Assembly: GCA_045613305.1 (NCBI GenBank)
Contig: JAZLAU010000017.1
Location: 1 to 52,761 of the forward strand
DNA: 52,761 bases
Direction of reading: 5' to 3'
Source: SFTJ01 sp045613305
GTDB lineage: Bacteria; Bacteroidota; Bacteroidia; Bacteroidales; Muribaculaceae
The first letter of the stretch is position 1. Every line of letters starts with the position of its first letter. Below the pieces are notes generated by a model. The model ran no database searches, had not been told where the DNA came from, and was given only the letters and a program-made list of their open reading frames with translations. Positions 15,255 to 23,972 of the stretch are shown here, piece by piece. The position numbers were made by a program, and so were the translations under genes.

Positions 15255-16388
15255 TTACAGTCTTCGTGTTACATTAACCACCATTTCTTCTTTCCACTGC
15301 TTAAAGTCACCGGCTATGATATGTTTTCGAGCCTCCTTTACAAGCCACAAATAGAATGCCAGATTATGTATGCTTGCTATTTGCAAAGCCAACAGTTCTT
15401 GACTTATAAACAAGTGTCTTAGATATGCCTTTGAATAAGCCCTGTCAACATACGAAGGGCCATCTTCTTGTATAGGAGAGAAATCGTCGGCCCATTTTTT
15501 GTTTCTCATGTTCATGATGCCGTGTCGGGTAAACAGCATGCCATTTCTACCGTTTCGTGTAGGCATAACACAGTCCATCATATCCACGCCTCTATCAATT
15601 GCCTCGAGTATGTTGGCAGGTGTTCCAACTCCCATAAGATATCGTGGCTTATTTTGTGGAAGAATCTCATTCACCACTTCTATCATTTCATACATCTTCT
15701 CTACAGGTTCACCCACAGCCAAGCCACCAATGGCATTGCCTTCAGCACCTAAATCTGCAACAAATTTCGCTGATTCAACACGAAGTTCTGGATAAACACA
15801 ACCTTGTACGATTGGGAAAAATGCCTGTTTATGACCATACTTTGGCTCTGTTGAATTAAAGTGATCCCAACCTCGCTTTAGCCAACGATGTGTGAGTTGC
15901 AGTGATTTTTTCGCATAATTGTAATCTGAATCACCTGGAGGACATTCATCTAAAGCCATAATAATGTCGCTGCCTATTGAGCGTTGAATGTCTACAACCT
16001 TTTCTGGTGTAAACAAATGTTTCGACCCATCAATATGGCTTCTAAAATGTGCTCCTTCTTCCGACAGCTTTCTGTTTCCCGATAATGAGAACACTTGAAA
16101 ACCACCGCTGTCAGTTAATATTGGTCGGTCCCATCCATTAAAACGATGCAAACCACCTGCCTTTTCAATAACATCCATTCCTGGACGCAAATATAAATGA
16201 TAGGTGTTGCCCAAAATAATTTGGGCTTCTACATCATCTTTCAATTCATGCATATGCACAGCTTTAACAGAACCCACTGTGCCCACTGGCATAAATATTG
16301 GTGTTTCTATTTTTCCGTGGTCTGTGGTAATCACCCCTGCTCGTGCTTGGGTTCCACAACCATGCGATGTTAGCAATTCAAATTCCAT
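15255..16388 (-). CDS. tgt: tRNA-guanine (queuine) transglycosylase
   Basis: 377 residues, normal length. Exchanges G34 of GUN-anticodon tRNAs for preQ1 on the way to queuosine. Asp93 in LTDSGGFQVF and the nucleophile Asp272 in MDCVMPTRNGRNG are present, as is the GGLAVGE loop. The structural zinc site is degenerate: the three Cys expected in the CxCxxC segment before the AYLRHL motif are replaced (DGPSYVD, 309-315), while the His of IHNL (His341) is kept. A strong promoter precedes the gene, and the lptG-like permease follows with no gap. Lack of the Cys ligands appears to be a lineage trait rather than decay, because the rest is intact. Confidence 0.95.
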   Translation of the reverse strand: MEFELLTSHGCGTQARAGVITTDHGKIETPIFMPVGTVGSVKAVHMHELKDDVEAQIILGNTYHLYLRPGMDVIEKAGGLHRFNGWDRPILTDSGGFQVFSLSGNRKLSEEGAHFRSHIDGSKHLFTPEKVVDIQRSIGSDIIMALDECPPGDSDYNYAKKSLQLTHRWLKRGWDHFNSTEPKYGHKQAFFPIVQGCVYPELRVESAKFVADLGAEGNAIGGLAVGEPVEKMYEMIEVVNEILPQNKPRYLMGVGTPANILEAIDRGVDMMDCVMPTRNGRNGMLFTRHGIMNMRNKKWADDFSPIQEDGPSYVDRAYSKAYLRHLFISQELLALQIASIHNLAFYLWLVKEARKHIIAGDFKQWKEEMVVNVTRRL

Positions 16389-16407
16389 TAATCTTTATTT
16401 TATTATA

Positions 16408-16439
16408 CAAAGTTACTATCTTTCAGTTCGTGCCGCAAA
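16408..16439 (-). promoter_or_regulatory. Promoter of tgt
   Basis: Minus strand: TTTG (16439-16436), 20-base spacer, TAACTTTG (16415-16408), 20 bases before the tgt start codon; exact consensus. Confidence 0.75.
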
Positions 16440-16479
16440 TTTGTGTGTAAAATATTAAGCATTTTATAGTTTTTTTGAT

Positions 16480-16509
16480 TTTGAGTTTAATATTATAATC
16501 GTAACTTTG
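16480..16509 (+). promoter_or_regulatory. Promoter of the exonuclease gene
   Basis: TTTG (16480-16483), 18-base spacer, TAACTTTG (16502-16509). Good consensus; the mRNA leader would be about 50 bases. Confidence 0.7.
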
Positions 16510-16567
16510 CACTCAACATACATCGACACTCCTCTGTCCGCAAACGAAACACGAATAAATACTATTA

Positions 16568-17209
16568 ATGAAAATATCTATTCCAAAGAATATAGTTACC
16601 GAGTTACCAGCGGTTAGTTTTCCTGGCAACATTTATATAATCGACTCCATGTCGAAAGTAAAAATGGCTATTTCCGCACTGCGCAAAGAAAGCATTGTAG
16701 GCTTTGACTCCGAAACACGACCTGCTTTCCATAAGGGCAAAATTAACAACGTAGCCCTTTTGCAAATTTCCACTCTCGACGATTGCTTTCTGTTCAGAGT
16801 AAACATGGTTGGCATTCCAGATAGTTTAAAAGCCTTCCTCGAAGACGAATCTATCAAGAAAATAGGACTTTCGCTAAGCAACGATTTCTCTGCCATGCAA
16901 CGTATAACCCAATTTACCCCTGCTGGATTCATCGACATTCAAGACATGGCAAAGCAATACTGCATCAACGACATGAGTCTGCAACGCATATATGCCATAC
17001 TCTTCAACAAGAAAATTTCAAAATCTCAACGTTTAACCAACTGGGAAGCACCTACGCTAACTGCAGCACAACAGCAATATGCAGCAATTGACGCTCACGC
17101 TTGCCTGCAAATTTATTACCAATTATCAAGCGGAATGTTTATCCCAGAAAATTCACCATATATCATTAACGAAGATGACTCAGAAGACTCAGAGAACAAA
17201 GAAATTTAA
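16568..17209 (+). CDS. 3'-5' exonuclease domain protein (RNase D-like, DEDDy)
   Basis: 213 residues, a stand-alone DNA_pol_A_exo1 domain. Catalytic DEDDy residues are visible: Asp47 and Glu49 (VGFDSETRP), Asp106 (LSLSNDFSAM) and Tyr171/Asp175 (YAAIDAHACL). It probably degrades or trims nucleic acid 3' ends; the natural substrate is unknown. No HRDC domain follows, unlike full RNase D. The C-terminal acidic tail (EDDSEDSENKE) is overlapped by the start of the next gene (35 bases), indicating coupling. Confidence 0.9.
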   Translation: MKISIPKNIVTELPAVSFPGNIYIIDSMSKVKMAISALRKESIVGFDSETRPAFHKGKINNVALLQISTLDDCFLFRVNMVGIPDSLKAFLEDESIKKIGLSLSNDFSAMQRITQFTPAGFIDIQDMAKQYCINDMSLQRIYAILFNKKISKSQRLTNWEAPTLTAAQQQYAAIDAHACLQIYYQLSSGMFIPENSPYIINEDDSEDSENKEI

Positions 17210-17483
17210 AGGTTCAATTGTGATACCTTGTGCTCTTGTAGCATATTTGATATTTATGGCTTACTATGGAAGAAATTTATTCTTTCGCGGTGAGTACCTT
17301 CATTATTTTGGAGTTATAGCTGTCACTCTTGCTATCATTGTAATACTTCACTTCAGCTTAAAAAAGAAAGAAAAGCTAAGAGAAAAACGCGAATATGAAG
17401 CAATGTACTGCACATCAAACGACAACAAAAAATTGTCGGACGAAGAAAATTCCCCATCCGACCAAAATGCTATTAATAACTAA
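17175..17483 (+). CDS. Small two-helix membrane protein
   Basis: 102 residues from the ATG at 17175, inside the end of the exonuclease gene; longer frames upstream only read through that gene in another frame. Basic N-terminus, TM1 about 13-31, TM2 about 42-62, then a charged Lys/Glu helix and an acidic Ser/Asn-rich tail. Both tails are predicted cytoplasmic. I do not recognise the family. The 35-base overlap with the exonuclease gene suggests coexpression. A terminator lies just downstream, within the convergent sigma gene. Confidence 0.65.
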   Translation: MTQKTQRTKKFKGSIVIPCALVAYLIFMAYYGRNLFFRGEYLHYFGVIAVTLAIIVILHFSLKKKEKLREKREYEAMYCTSNDNKKLSDEENSPSDQNAINN

Positions 17484-17489
17484 TAATTA

Positions 17490-17993
17490 TTATATGTGAC
17501 TCGAATAAGACTTCAATGTGATTTGGAGTCTTTTTTTTGCGCAAAAAATTCTACTTTTCACCGTCCCCAATGGTATATCCACATGCTTCGAAATTTCTTC
17601 ATAGGTATAACCTTGCAAATACAAATAAAACACCTTTGACATTTCATGCGGCAACTCCGATATCGCCTTGTAAATATCCTCATTGGCCAATAAGTAATCG
17701 CTATTGATAGCGCTACATAGTTTTACTTCTTCAATGTCAACGTTCACTCCCTGTCGTTTTTTCTTCCGGTAATCATTAATAAAAATGTTTTTCATGATTA
17801 CGGAAGCCCAACTCCTAAACTTATTACGATTCTCATAATCCCCAGAATTTTCAACGATTCTAAGCCATGTGTCTTGTAATAAGTCCTGCGCATCTTCTTG
17901 GTTTTTTGAAAGCTTCAAGGCTAAAGACTTCAAAAAACTGTTGTTTTTTTCATAGTAGACATCAAATGATGTCCGTGCATGATTTGTTTTCAT
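17490..17993 (-). CDS. ECF-type RNA polymerase sigma factor (no adjacent anti-sigma)
   Basis: 167 residues. Sigma-2 at about 10-80 (KNQEDAQDLLQDTWLRI, FRSWASVIMKNIFINDYRKKKR) and sigma-4 at about 108-160 (LPHEMSKVFYLYLQGYTYEEISKHVDIPLGTVKSR). No membrane-spanning anti-sigma gene lies beside it; the next gene upstream is the divergent uvrD. Unlike the ECF gene at 1989-2501, its composition fits the AT-rich host and it is preceded by a housekeeping promoter, which points to regulation after transcription or through a distant partner. Confidence 0.93.
   Translation of the reverse strand: MKTNHARTSFDVYYEKNNSFLKSLALKLSKNQEDAQDLLQDTWLRIVENSGDYENRNKFRSWASVIMKNIFINDYRKKKRQGVNVDIEEVKLCSAINSDYLLANEDIYKAISELPHEMSKVFYLYLQGYTYEEISKHVDIPLGTVKSRIFCAKKRLQITLKSYSSHI
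17507..17538 (+). terminator. Plus-strand terminator inside the 3' end of the convergent sigma gene
   Basis: A 10-bp stem (17507-17516 with 17523-17532, one G-T pair) and 6-base loop run into eight T (17531-17538). It ends transcription from the exonuclease/membrane-protein operon but is built from coding sequence of the opposite-strand sigma gene. Confidence 0.65.
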
Positions 17994-18019
17994 AGTCTAA
18001 ATTTTAGTTTGTGTCGGAG

Positions 18020-18051
18020 CAAATGTAATTAGTCTTTTTTATTCCAACAAA
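18020..18051 (-). promoter_or_regulatory. Promoter of the lone ECF sigma gene
   Basis: Minus strand: TTTG (18051-18048), 20-base spacer, TACATTTG (18027-18020), 26 bases before the start codon. Confidence 0.7.
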
Positions 18052-18116
18052 TTTTTTGGGCAAATAATTGTAACATTTCTGTAACTAAAAACAATTAATT
18101 ATCCCTAATTGCCCAA

Positions 18117-18148
18117 TTTGTTATTTCACTACCATTTTTGTAAATTTG
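18117..18148 (+). promoter_or_regulatory. Promoter of uvrD/pcrA
   Basis: TTTG (18117-18120), 20-base spacer, TAAATTTG (18141-18148), about 25 bases before the TTG start codon; consensus match. It supports the downstream TTG at 18173 as the start, since no ATG lies between. Confidence 0.72.
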
Positions 18149-18172
18149 CATTAATCAACAAAACATCATATT

Positions 18173-20578
18173 TTGGACAATTATCTTAACGAATTAAACA
18201 CTCAACAACGCGAAGCCGTTGCTTACAACGAGGGGCCACAACTTGTTATTGCCGGAGCTGGCTCTGGCAAAACTCGCGTATTGACCTACAAGATTGTGCA
18301 TCTGCTAAACAACGGATACTCTGCTTCTAACATTTTGGCTCTTACTTTTACCAACAAAGCTGCCAGAACCATGAGAGAACGTATCGTTAAGCTCACCGAC
18401 CCTTCCGTTGCTTCAAGATTATGGATGGGAACTTTCCATTCCATATTTGCCAAAATCTTGCGCTTTAATGCTGATAAAATTGGTTTTAAAAGCGATTTCA
18501 CAATATATGATTCTTCTGATTCAAAAGCGTTAATAAAGCAAATAATCAAAGATTTTGAACTCGACGACAAAGTATATAAGCCCTCTACAATTCAAAACAT
18601 AATATCGAATGCAAAAAATAATTTGATGCTTCCTTCAGATTATGAAAATTGCAAACCTCTTATCGACAGCGACAAAATAGCAAAAAGGCCTTTAACGTAC
18701 AAAATTTATCGTACGTACTGTGCTCGTTGTAGAGTTGTCGGTGCTATGGATTTCGATGATTTGCTTCTATATATGAATGTTTTGCTCCGCGATAATCCTG
18801 ATATTTTGCATCATTACCAAGAATTTTTCCAATACGTACTCGTTGACGAATATCAAGACACAAACTTTGCCCAACACATGATAATTCTTCAACTCACTCG
18901 AAAAAAGGGCAACTTGTTTGTGGTTGGCGATGATGCACAAAGCATCTATTCATTCCGCGGCGCCAACATCGACAACATTCTTAGAATTAAAGAAGTGTAT
19001 CCCAGCATTAAAATTTTCAAGTTAGAACACAACTATCGGTCTACGCAAAACATAATCAATGCTGCAAATTCTCTTATTGAGAAAAACAAAAACCAAATTC
19101 GTAAACACTCATTCACCGACAATCCAATTGGCAGCAAGGTTAATGTTATTCAAACATACACCGACTACGAAGAGAGTTATGTGGTTGCAAACCAAATCAT
19201 AACAACGAAACTACGCCAAGGTTGCAGTTACGAAGACTTTGCTGTTCTATATCGCACCAATGCGCAAAGCCGTATTCTTGAAGAAGCATTACGCAAACGA
19301 AACATACCTTATCGCATATATGGTGGACTATCATTTTATCAGCGTAAAGAAATTAAAGATGCTGTTTGCTACTTAAGAATGGTGATAAACCCCGACGATG
19401 ACGAAGCACTTCATCGCATTATCAACACACCATCTCGAGGCATCGGCGAAACCACAATCAAGAAACTTCAACATTCTGCCATATCTCATTCTGTGAGTAT
19501 GTGGAAGGTTGTTTGCAACCCTACTCAACACGAACTTGAAGTAAATAGCGGCACGCTAAAGAAACTTAATGCTTTTAAAGAAGTCATAGATACGCTTATA
19601 GAATTAAACGAATCAGGGCAAGACGCATATAATGTTGTTCGCGAGGTTATTCAAAAATCCGGACTATATGCCCTAACAATAAGCGACAACACTCCTGAAA
19701 ACATCAGCAAACGCGAAAACCTTGAAGAACTCGTAAACAGTGCCAAGGCTTTTGTAGACATTAAACACGAAGAAGACAGTGACGAAACCGACCTGACCAA
19801 CTTCCTTGCCGAAATTTCATTGGCAACCGATCAAGACGAAAACTCAAAAGAAGAAGGCGGGCCTAAAGTTACTCTCATGACGGCACATGCAGCTAAAGGT
19901 TTGGAATACAAAAACATCATTATTGTAGGTGTTGAAGAAGACCTATTCCCCTCTTCAATGAGCAAAGATTCGTTTGCTCAAATTGAAGAAGAACGACGTT
20001 TGCTTTATGTTGCAATCACTCGTGCCATGATTACGTGCACCATCACATATGCATCATCGAGATATCAAAACGGGCAAACAAGATTAAGCAATCCAAGTCG
20101 TTTCATTCGTGAAATTAATCCCACTTATCTGTCACTTTCACAAACAAGTTCATCTTCAAGCGATAGTTACAATCCATTTGCCAATAATCGTAAGTCAAGC
20201 AAGAGTTTTTGGGACACGGAGGACGAAGATGACACAAAGCCACACGTGTCATTCCACACACGTCGTGCACCTACTACATCAAGTCATCGTTTGAGCAATA
20301 AGACGGATGTTATTTCACAAAAGCCAACATTGCCAAAAGATAATGCCATCGGCAACACATCTTCGCAAGCAACATCGACTCAATCCGATTCTGCAAATGC
20401 ATCTGTGCATACTGCCGACGAACTTTCAACAGGCATGAAAATTCATCACATTCGTTTCGGCAAAGGCGTAATTGTTCAGATAGACACAAGCGGAAGCGAT
20501 GCAAAGATAAAAGTCCGATTCTCTGGCAACGATTATAGAGTGTTATTACTTAAATTCGCAAAATTTGAAATTTTATAA
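18173..20578 (+). CDS. pcrA: UvrD/PcrA-type ATP-dependent DNA helicase (superfamily 1A)
   Basis: 801 residues. Motifs in order: LNTQQREAV Q-like motif (8-16), Walker A AGAGSGKT (Lys33), motif Ia TFTNKAA, Walker B DEYQDTN, motif III VVGDDAQSIYSFRGA, motif IV HNYRST, motif V TAHAAKGLEYKNI and motif VI EEERRLLYVAITRA. It unwinds DNA 3'-5' in nucleotide-excision and mismatch repair and clears replication blocks. A C-terminal Ser/Thr-rich linker precedes a PcrA-type tail (IHHIRFGKGVIVQID) that usually contacts RNA polymerase. The only plausible start is TTG at 18173: no ATG lies in frame between the promoter and the Q motif. Confidence 0.95.
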   Translation: MDNYLNELNTQQREAVAYNEGPQLVIAGAGSGKTRVLTYKIVHLLNNGYSASNILALTFTNKAARTMRERIVKLTDPSVASRLWMGTFHSIFAKILRFNADKIGFKSDFTIYDSSDSKALIKQIIKDFELDDKVYKPSTIQNIISNAKNNLMLPSDYENCKPLIDSDKIAKRPLTYKIYRTYCARCRVVGAMDFDDLLLYMNVLLRDNPDILHHYQEFFQYVLVDEYQDTNFAQHMIILQLTRKKGNLFVVGDDAQSIYSFRGANIDNILRIKEVYPSIKIFKLEHNYRSTQNIINAANSLIEKNKNQIRKHSFTDNPIGSKVNVIQTYTDYEESYVVANQIITTKLRQGCSYEDFAVLYRTNAQSRILEEALRKRNIPYRIYGGLSFYQRKEIKDAVCYLRMVINPDDDEALHRIINTPSRGIGETTIKKLQHSAISHSVSMWKVVCNPTQHELEVNSGTLKKLNAFKEVIDTLIELNESGQDAYNVVREVIQKSGLYALTISDNTPENISKRENLEELVNSAKAFVDIKHEEDSDETDLTNFLAEISLATDQDENSKEEGGPKVTLMTAHAAKGLEYKNIIIVGVEEDLFPSSMSKDSFAQIEEERRLLYVAITRAMITCTITYASSRYQNGQTRLSNPSRFIREINPTYLSLSQTSSSSSDSYNPFANNRKSSKSFWDTEDEDDTKPHVSFHTRRAPTTSSHRLSNKTDVISQKPTLPKDNAIGNTSSQATSTQSDSANASVHTADELSTGMKIHHIRFGKGVIVQIDTSGSDAKIKVRFSGNDYRVLLLKFAKFEIL

Positions 20579-20579
20579 T

Positions 20580-21728
20580 ATGGTCAACTACAAAACTCCA
20601 TACTACATTGTATATGAAGATCGTCTACGCAAAAATTTAGACCTCATAGAACATGTAATGAAGCAAAGCGGTGCAAAAATTATAATGGCGTTTAAAGCCA
20701 ATGCTCTTTGGCGCACATTTAGCATTTTCCGCGAATACGGGATATGCTCCACTGCAAGTTCTCTCAACGAAATGCAACTTGCTAACGAGGAGCTTCACTG
20801 CAAAGCACACACCTACTGTCCGGTATACACCGATGACACAATAGACCATTTCATTGCAGGCAGTTCGCACATTACATTCAATTCGGTAAAGTTATTTAAT
20901 CGTTATAAGGATGTTATTGAACGACACAACTCAACACCGGGCCATCACTATGTATCCTGCGGTTTGAGAGTCAACCCCATGTGTTCGGTTGTAGACACCG
21001 ACATATATAACCCTTGCGCGCCTGGTTCAAGGTTTGGTGTGACTAAAGAGCAACTGGGCGACATTTGGCCTGAGGGAATTGAGGGCATGCATTTTCACGC
21101 ACTTTGCGAATCTACCTCTTTCGACCTTGAAAAGGTGTTGGAATCAGTCGAAAATCAATTTGGCGAATTCTTACCTAACTTAAAATGGATTAATATGGGT
21201 GGAGGTCACCTCATGACACGTGAAGGTTACGATGTTGACCATCTGATTTCTATCATCAAAAATTTCAAGACAAAGTACCCAAACCTCGACGTAATATTAG
21301 AGCCCGGAAGTGCTTTTTGCTGGCGCACAGGCGACCTTGAGGCATCGGTAGTTGACATTGTGTCAAACTCTGGCATCAATACGGCCATTGTAGACGTGTC
21401 TTTTGCTTGCCATATGCCTGACTGCCTTGAAATGCCTTACAAGCCAATAATTACTCAAGCGCTTAAAGATGTCGACAACACCAAACCAACCTACAGAATT
21501 GGTGGCAATTCGTGCTTAAGCGGTGACGTAATTGGCGATTGGAGTTTTGAAAAGGAATTATCAACCGGCGACCGCATTACATTTGAAGACATGAACCATT
21601 ACACAACAGTTAAAACCCATATGTTTAACGGCATACAGCACCCTTCGCTGTTATTTATGCATAGCGACAGAACGTTGGAAGTGCTTCGTGAGTTCACCTT
21701 CGATGATTACAAAAATCGAATGAGTTAA
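20580..21728 (+). CDS. nspC: Carboxynorspermidine/carboxyspermidine decarboxylase
   Basis: 382 residues from the ATG at 20580, one base after the pcrA stop. PLP-dependent alanine-racemase-fold decarboxylase: the PLP Lys is Lys39 in MAFKANALW; NMGGGHL and LEPGSAF are the phosphate and substrate loops; the GGNSCLSGDVIGDW segment near the C-terminus holds the catalytic Cys. Converts carboxyspermidine to spermidine (or carboxynorspermidine to norspermidine), the usual polyamine route of Bacteroidota. The partner dehydrogenase is not in the window. Probably cotranscribed with pcrA, for no obvious functional reason. Followed by a strong terminator. Confidence 0.93.
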   Translation: MVNYKTPYYIVYEDRLRKNLDLIEHVMKQSGAKIIMAFKANALWRTFSIFREYGICSTASSLNEMQLANEELHCKAHTYCPVYTDDTIDHFIAGSSHITFNSVKLFNRYKDVIERHNSTPGHHYVSCGLRVNPMCSVVDTDIYNPCAPGSRFGVTKEQLGDIWPEGIEGMHFHALCESTSFDLEKVLESVENQFGEFLPNLKWINMGGGHLMTREGYDVDHLISIIKNFKTKYPNLDVILEPGSAFCWRTGDLEASVVDIVSNSGINTAIVDVSFACHMPDCLEMPYKPIITQALKDVDNTKPTYRIGGNSCLSGDVIGDWSFEKELSTGDRITFEDMNHYTTVKTHMFNGIQHPSLLFMHSDRTLEVLREFTFDDYKNRMS

Positions 21729-21746
21729 ATCTGAAATAAACGCAAT

Positions 21747-21789
21747 AAATAGCCCCTAAAAGTTCACATTAAACTTTTAGGGGCTATTT
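21747..21789. terminator. Terminator after nspC, bidirectional
   Basis: A perfect 18-bp stem (21747-21764 with 21772-21789) and 7-base loop lie between nspC (+) and the convergent FAD dehydrogenase gene (-). T tract on the plus side. Confidence 0.9.
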
Positions 21790-21818
21790 TTATACGTACT
21801 AATTATCACAATATATGC

Positions 21819-23378
21819 TTAGAAACACTGAGAGGCCAACGACTCTGCACATCTTTCGCCATCTATGGCAGCCGAAACTATTCCTCCTGCATAACCAGCA
21901 CCTTCACCACATGGATACAAACCTTTTATCTCGACATGCTGCATAGTTTCTCTGTCACGCGGTATTCTCACCGGTGATGACGTTCTAGTTTCTACCCCAA
22001 TAACTATCGCTTCATTAGTTAAGAAACCCTTTGACTGACGGCCAAACACCTTAAATCCTTCACGCAATCGTTTCGACACAAACATTGGCAACCATTTGTC
22101 TAATCGCGATGGTCTAATACCTGGAGCATACGAACTTGACGGCAACGATTCACTGTCTTTGCCGTCCACAAAATCTTTCATCCTTTGGGCTCCGGCTTTT
22201 TGTGTGCACATAGCCTCTTCAAAGCATCGTTTTTCTAAATCCTCCTGAAAACGCATCAAAGCCAATTCGCCATACTTGGCATATTCAGGAAAATCTTCGG
22301 GGTGAATTTCAACCACCATTCCCGAATTCGACCACTTTGTGCCTCTGTTCGATGGCGACATTCCATTCACCACCAACTGATTTGGGCCACTTGCAGCCGG
22401 CACAACAAATCCACCTGGGCACATGCAAAACGAATAAACACCTCTGCCCTCAACTTGTGTTACAAACGAATATTCGGCAGGTGGCAAATATTTGCCTCTT
22501 CCCTTTGGACTATGATATTGTATTTGGTCAATTAGATGTTGTGGATGTTCCAATCTCACGCCAACTGCTATGCCTTTCGATTCAACTTTAATGTTTTCCT
22601 TAACCAACATCTCATACACATCACGCGCTGAATGCCCGGTAGCAAGAATCACCGGACCTGAATAGATTGTGCCATCTTCACATTTAACACCTATCACATT
22701 ACCTTCCTCCAACAATAATTCCGTAACACATGTTCCGAAATGCACCTCACCACCACATTTCAGAATAGTGTTGCGCATGTTTGCTATCACTTTAGGCAAT
22801 TTGTCTGTGCCAATATGTGGATGCGCATCCACCAATATATCTTCCGATGCGCCATGCTGGTGAAATATATTCAATATTCTATCAACATTGCCTCTTTTCT
22901 TGCTTCTCGTATATAGTTTGCCGTCTGAATACGCACCAGCGCCACCTTCACCAAAGCAATAGTTACTATTTTCATCCACTATTCCCTCGCGTGAAATTCT
23001 TGCCAAATCGGCAGCTCGTTCGGTTACGTTTTTACCTCGTTCAAGCACTATAGGTTTTACACCAAGTTCTATCAATCTTAACGCCGCAAACAACCCTCCA
23101 GGTCCTGCTCCTACCACTACAGCCGTTTTTTCTGCGCCAACCTCTTTATACTCGATTGTTTCGCCTAGCGTAACTTCTTCAGGCATTTCATCCACATAAA
23201 CTCTAAGTTTAAGGTTAACCATAACCTGACGTTGACGCGCATCAATTGACCGCTTGAGTATTTTTATTGTCTTTATGCGATTCACATCAAGATCTTCAAT
23301 TGTCGACACATAAATGCGCAATTCCAAATCTTCATATGCTGTCCTCGGATTTACCCGTACTTGCAAATCTTTTATCAT
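21819..23378 (-). CDS. Uncharacterised FAD-dependent dehydrogenase (COG2509 type)
   Basis: 519 residues from the ATG at 23378. A TTG-initiated extension to 23402 is unlikely, because that codon lies in the -7 promoter box (23400-23407, TAATTTTG on the minus strand). An N-terminal domain of about 85 residues (MIKDLQVRVNP) precedes the dinucleotide-binding VVVGAGPGGLFAALRL motif with the Glu of VLERG. Other family features are CFGEGGAGAYSDGKLYTR, LATGHSARD and the C-terminal GLYPCGEGAGYAGGIVSAA. It is flavin-linked and cytoplasmic; substrate unknown. It is convergent with nspC and divergent from the thioesterase gene. Confidence 0.9.
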   Translation of the reverse strand: MIKDLQVRVNPRTAYEDLELRIYVSTIEDLDVNRIKTIKILKRSIDARQRQVMVNLKLRVYVDEMPEEVTLGETIEYKEVGAEKTAVVVGAGPGGLFAALRLIELGVKPIVLERGKNVTERAADLARISREGIVDENSNYCFGEGGAGAYSDGKLYTRSKKRGNVDRILNIFHQHGASEDILVDAHPHIGTDKLPKVIANMRNTILKCGGEVHFGTCVTELLLEEGNVIGVKCEDGTIYSGPVILATGHSARDVYEMLVKENIKVESKGIAVGVRLEHPQHLIDQIQYHSPKGRGKYLPPAEYSFVTQVEGRGVYSFCMCPGGFVVPAASGPNQLVVNGMSPSNRGTKWSNSGMVVEIHPEDFPEYAKYGELALMRFQEDLEKRCFEEAMCTQKAGAQRMKDFVDGKDSESLPSSSYAPGIRPSRLDKWLPMFVSKRLREGFKVFGRQSKGFLTNEAIVIGVETRTSSPVRIPRDRETMQHVEIKGLYPCGEGAGYAGGIVSAAIDGERCAESLASQCF

Positions 23379-23399
23379 ATTTGTTTTTTCTATATATCG

Positions 23400-23407
23400 C
23401 AAAATTA
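23400..23407 (-). promoter_or_regulatory. -7 box of the FAD dehydrogenase gene
   Basis: TAATTTTG on the minus strand matches the Bacteroidales -7 consensus; the -33 element is not clear. It decides the start codon by overlapping the alternative TTG. Confidence 0.5.
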
Positions 23408-23531
23408 CTTTAAAATTTATTTAATATCAAATTTCACTTTAATTTTACAAATTGTATCTTGTACAAATTCCATATCACTTTAAAATCATTCAATTATAAG
23501 TAATAGATTAGATTATTTGAGCAAATTTCCG

Positions 23532-23539
23532 TAAATTTG
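23532..23539 (+). promoter_or_regulatory. -7 box before the thioesterase-dprA-udp run
   Basis: TAAATTTG matches the Bacteroidales -7 consensus. The alternative TTG start at 23537 falls inside it, supporting the ATG at 23558. No convincing -33 element. Confidence 0.5.
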
Positions 23540-23557
23540 AATTATAAATTAAATGTA

Positions 23558-23965
23558 ATGCAAGAAGACAAATTTATCTTTTCACTCGAGCTCGAAGTGA
23601 GAGACTACGAAATCGACAGCGAAGGTATTGTAAACAACGCCAACTACCAGCACTATCTTGAGCACACTCGTCACAAATTTTGCCAAGAAGCGGGCTTGTC
23701 TTTTAAAGAAATGCAAGAACGCGGACTCGTGCCTGTGGTAAACCGCGTTGAAATTGACTATAAAACACCCCTTCGCAGCACCGATGTGATGGTTAGTAAA
23801 CTTTGGGTAGAAACTAAAGGCGTACGTTTCATTTTCCATCAAACAATTATCAACAAAGCAACTGGTAACACTGCTGTTGAGGCAGTTGTGTCGTGCGTTT
23901 GTCTTGAAAACGGCAAACTATCGCGTGGAGAAGCATTCCTAGAAGCTTTTAAAGATTATCTATAA
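23558..23965 (+). CDS. Acyl-CoA thioesterase, 4-hydroxybenzoyl-CoA thioesterase (YbgC/FadM) family
   Basis: 135 residues, a single hotdog domain. The signature EVRDYEIDSEGIVNNANYQHYLEHTRHKF (split here: active-site Asp in DYEIDSEG, then NNANYQHYLEHTR) is the YbgC-type motif. It hydrolyses acyl-CoA thioesters; chain-length preference cannot be read from sequence. The gene starts within 20 bases of a -7 box and is followed after 7 bases by dprA, so the two probably share an mRNA. Confidence 0.9.
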   Translation: MQEDKFIFSLELEVRDYEIDSEGIVNNANYQHYLEHTRHKFCQEAGLSFKEMQERGLVPVVNRVEIDYKTPLRSTDVMVSKLWVETKGVRFIFHQTIINKATGNTAVEAVVSCVCLENGKLSRGEAFLEAFKDYL

Positions 23966-23972
23966 AATTCAC

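Noticed and set aside
23379..23402. Longer TTG-started form of the FAD dehydrogenase
   Set aside because: The TTG lies in the -7 promoter box.
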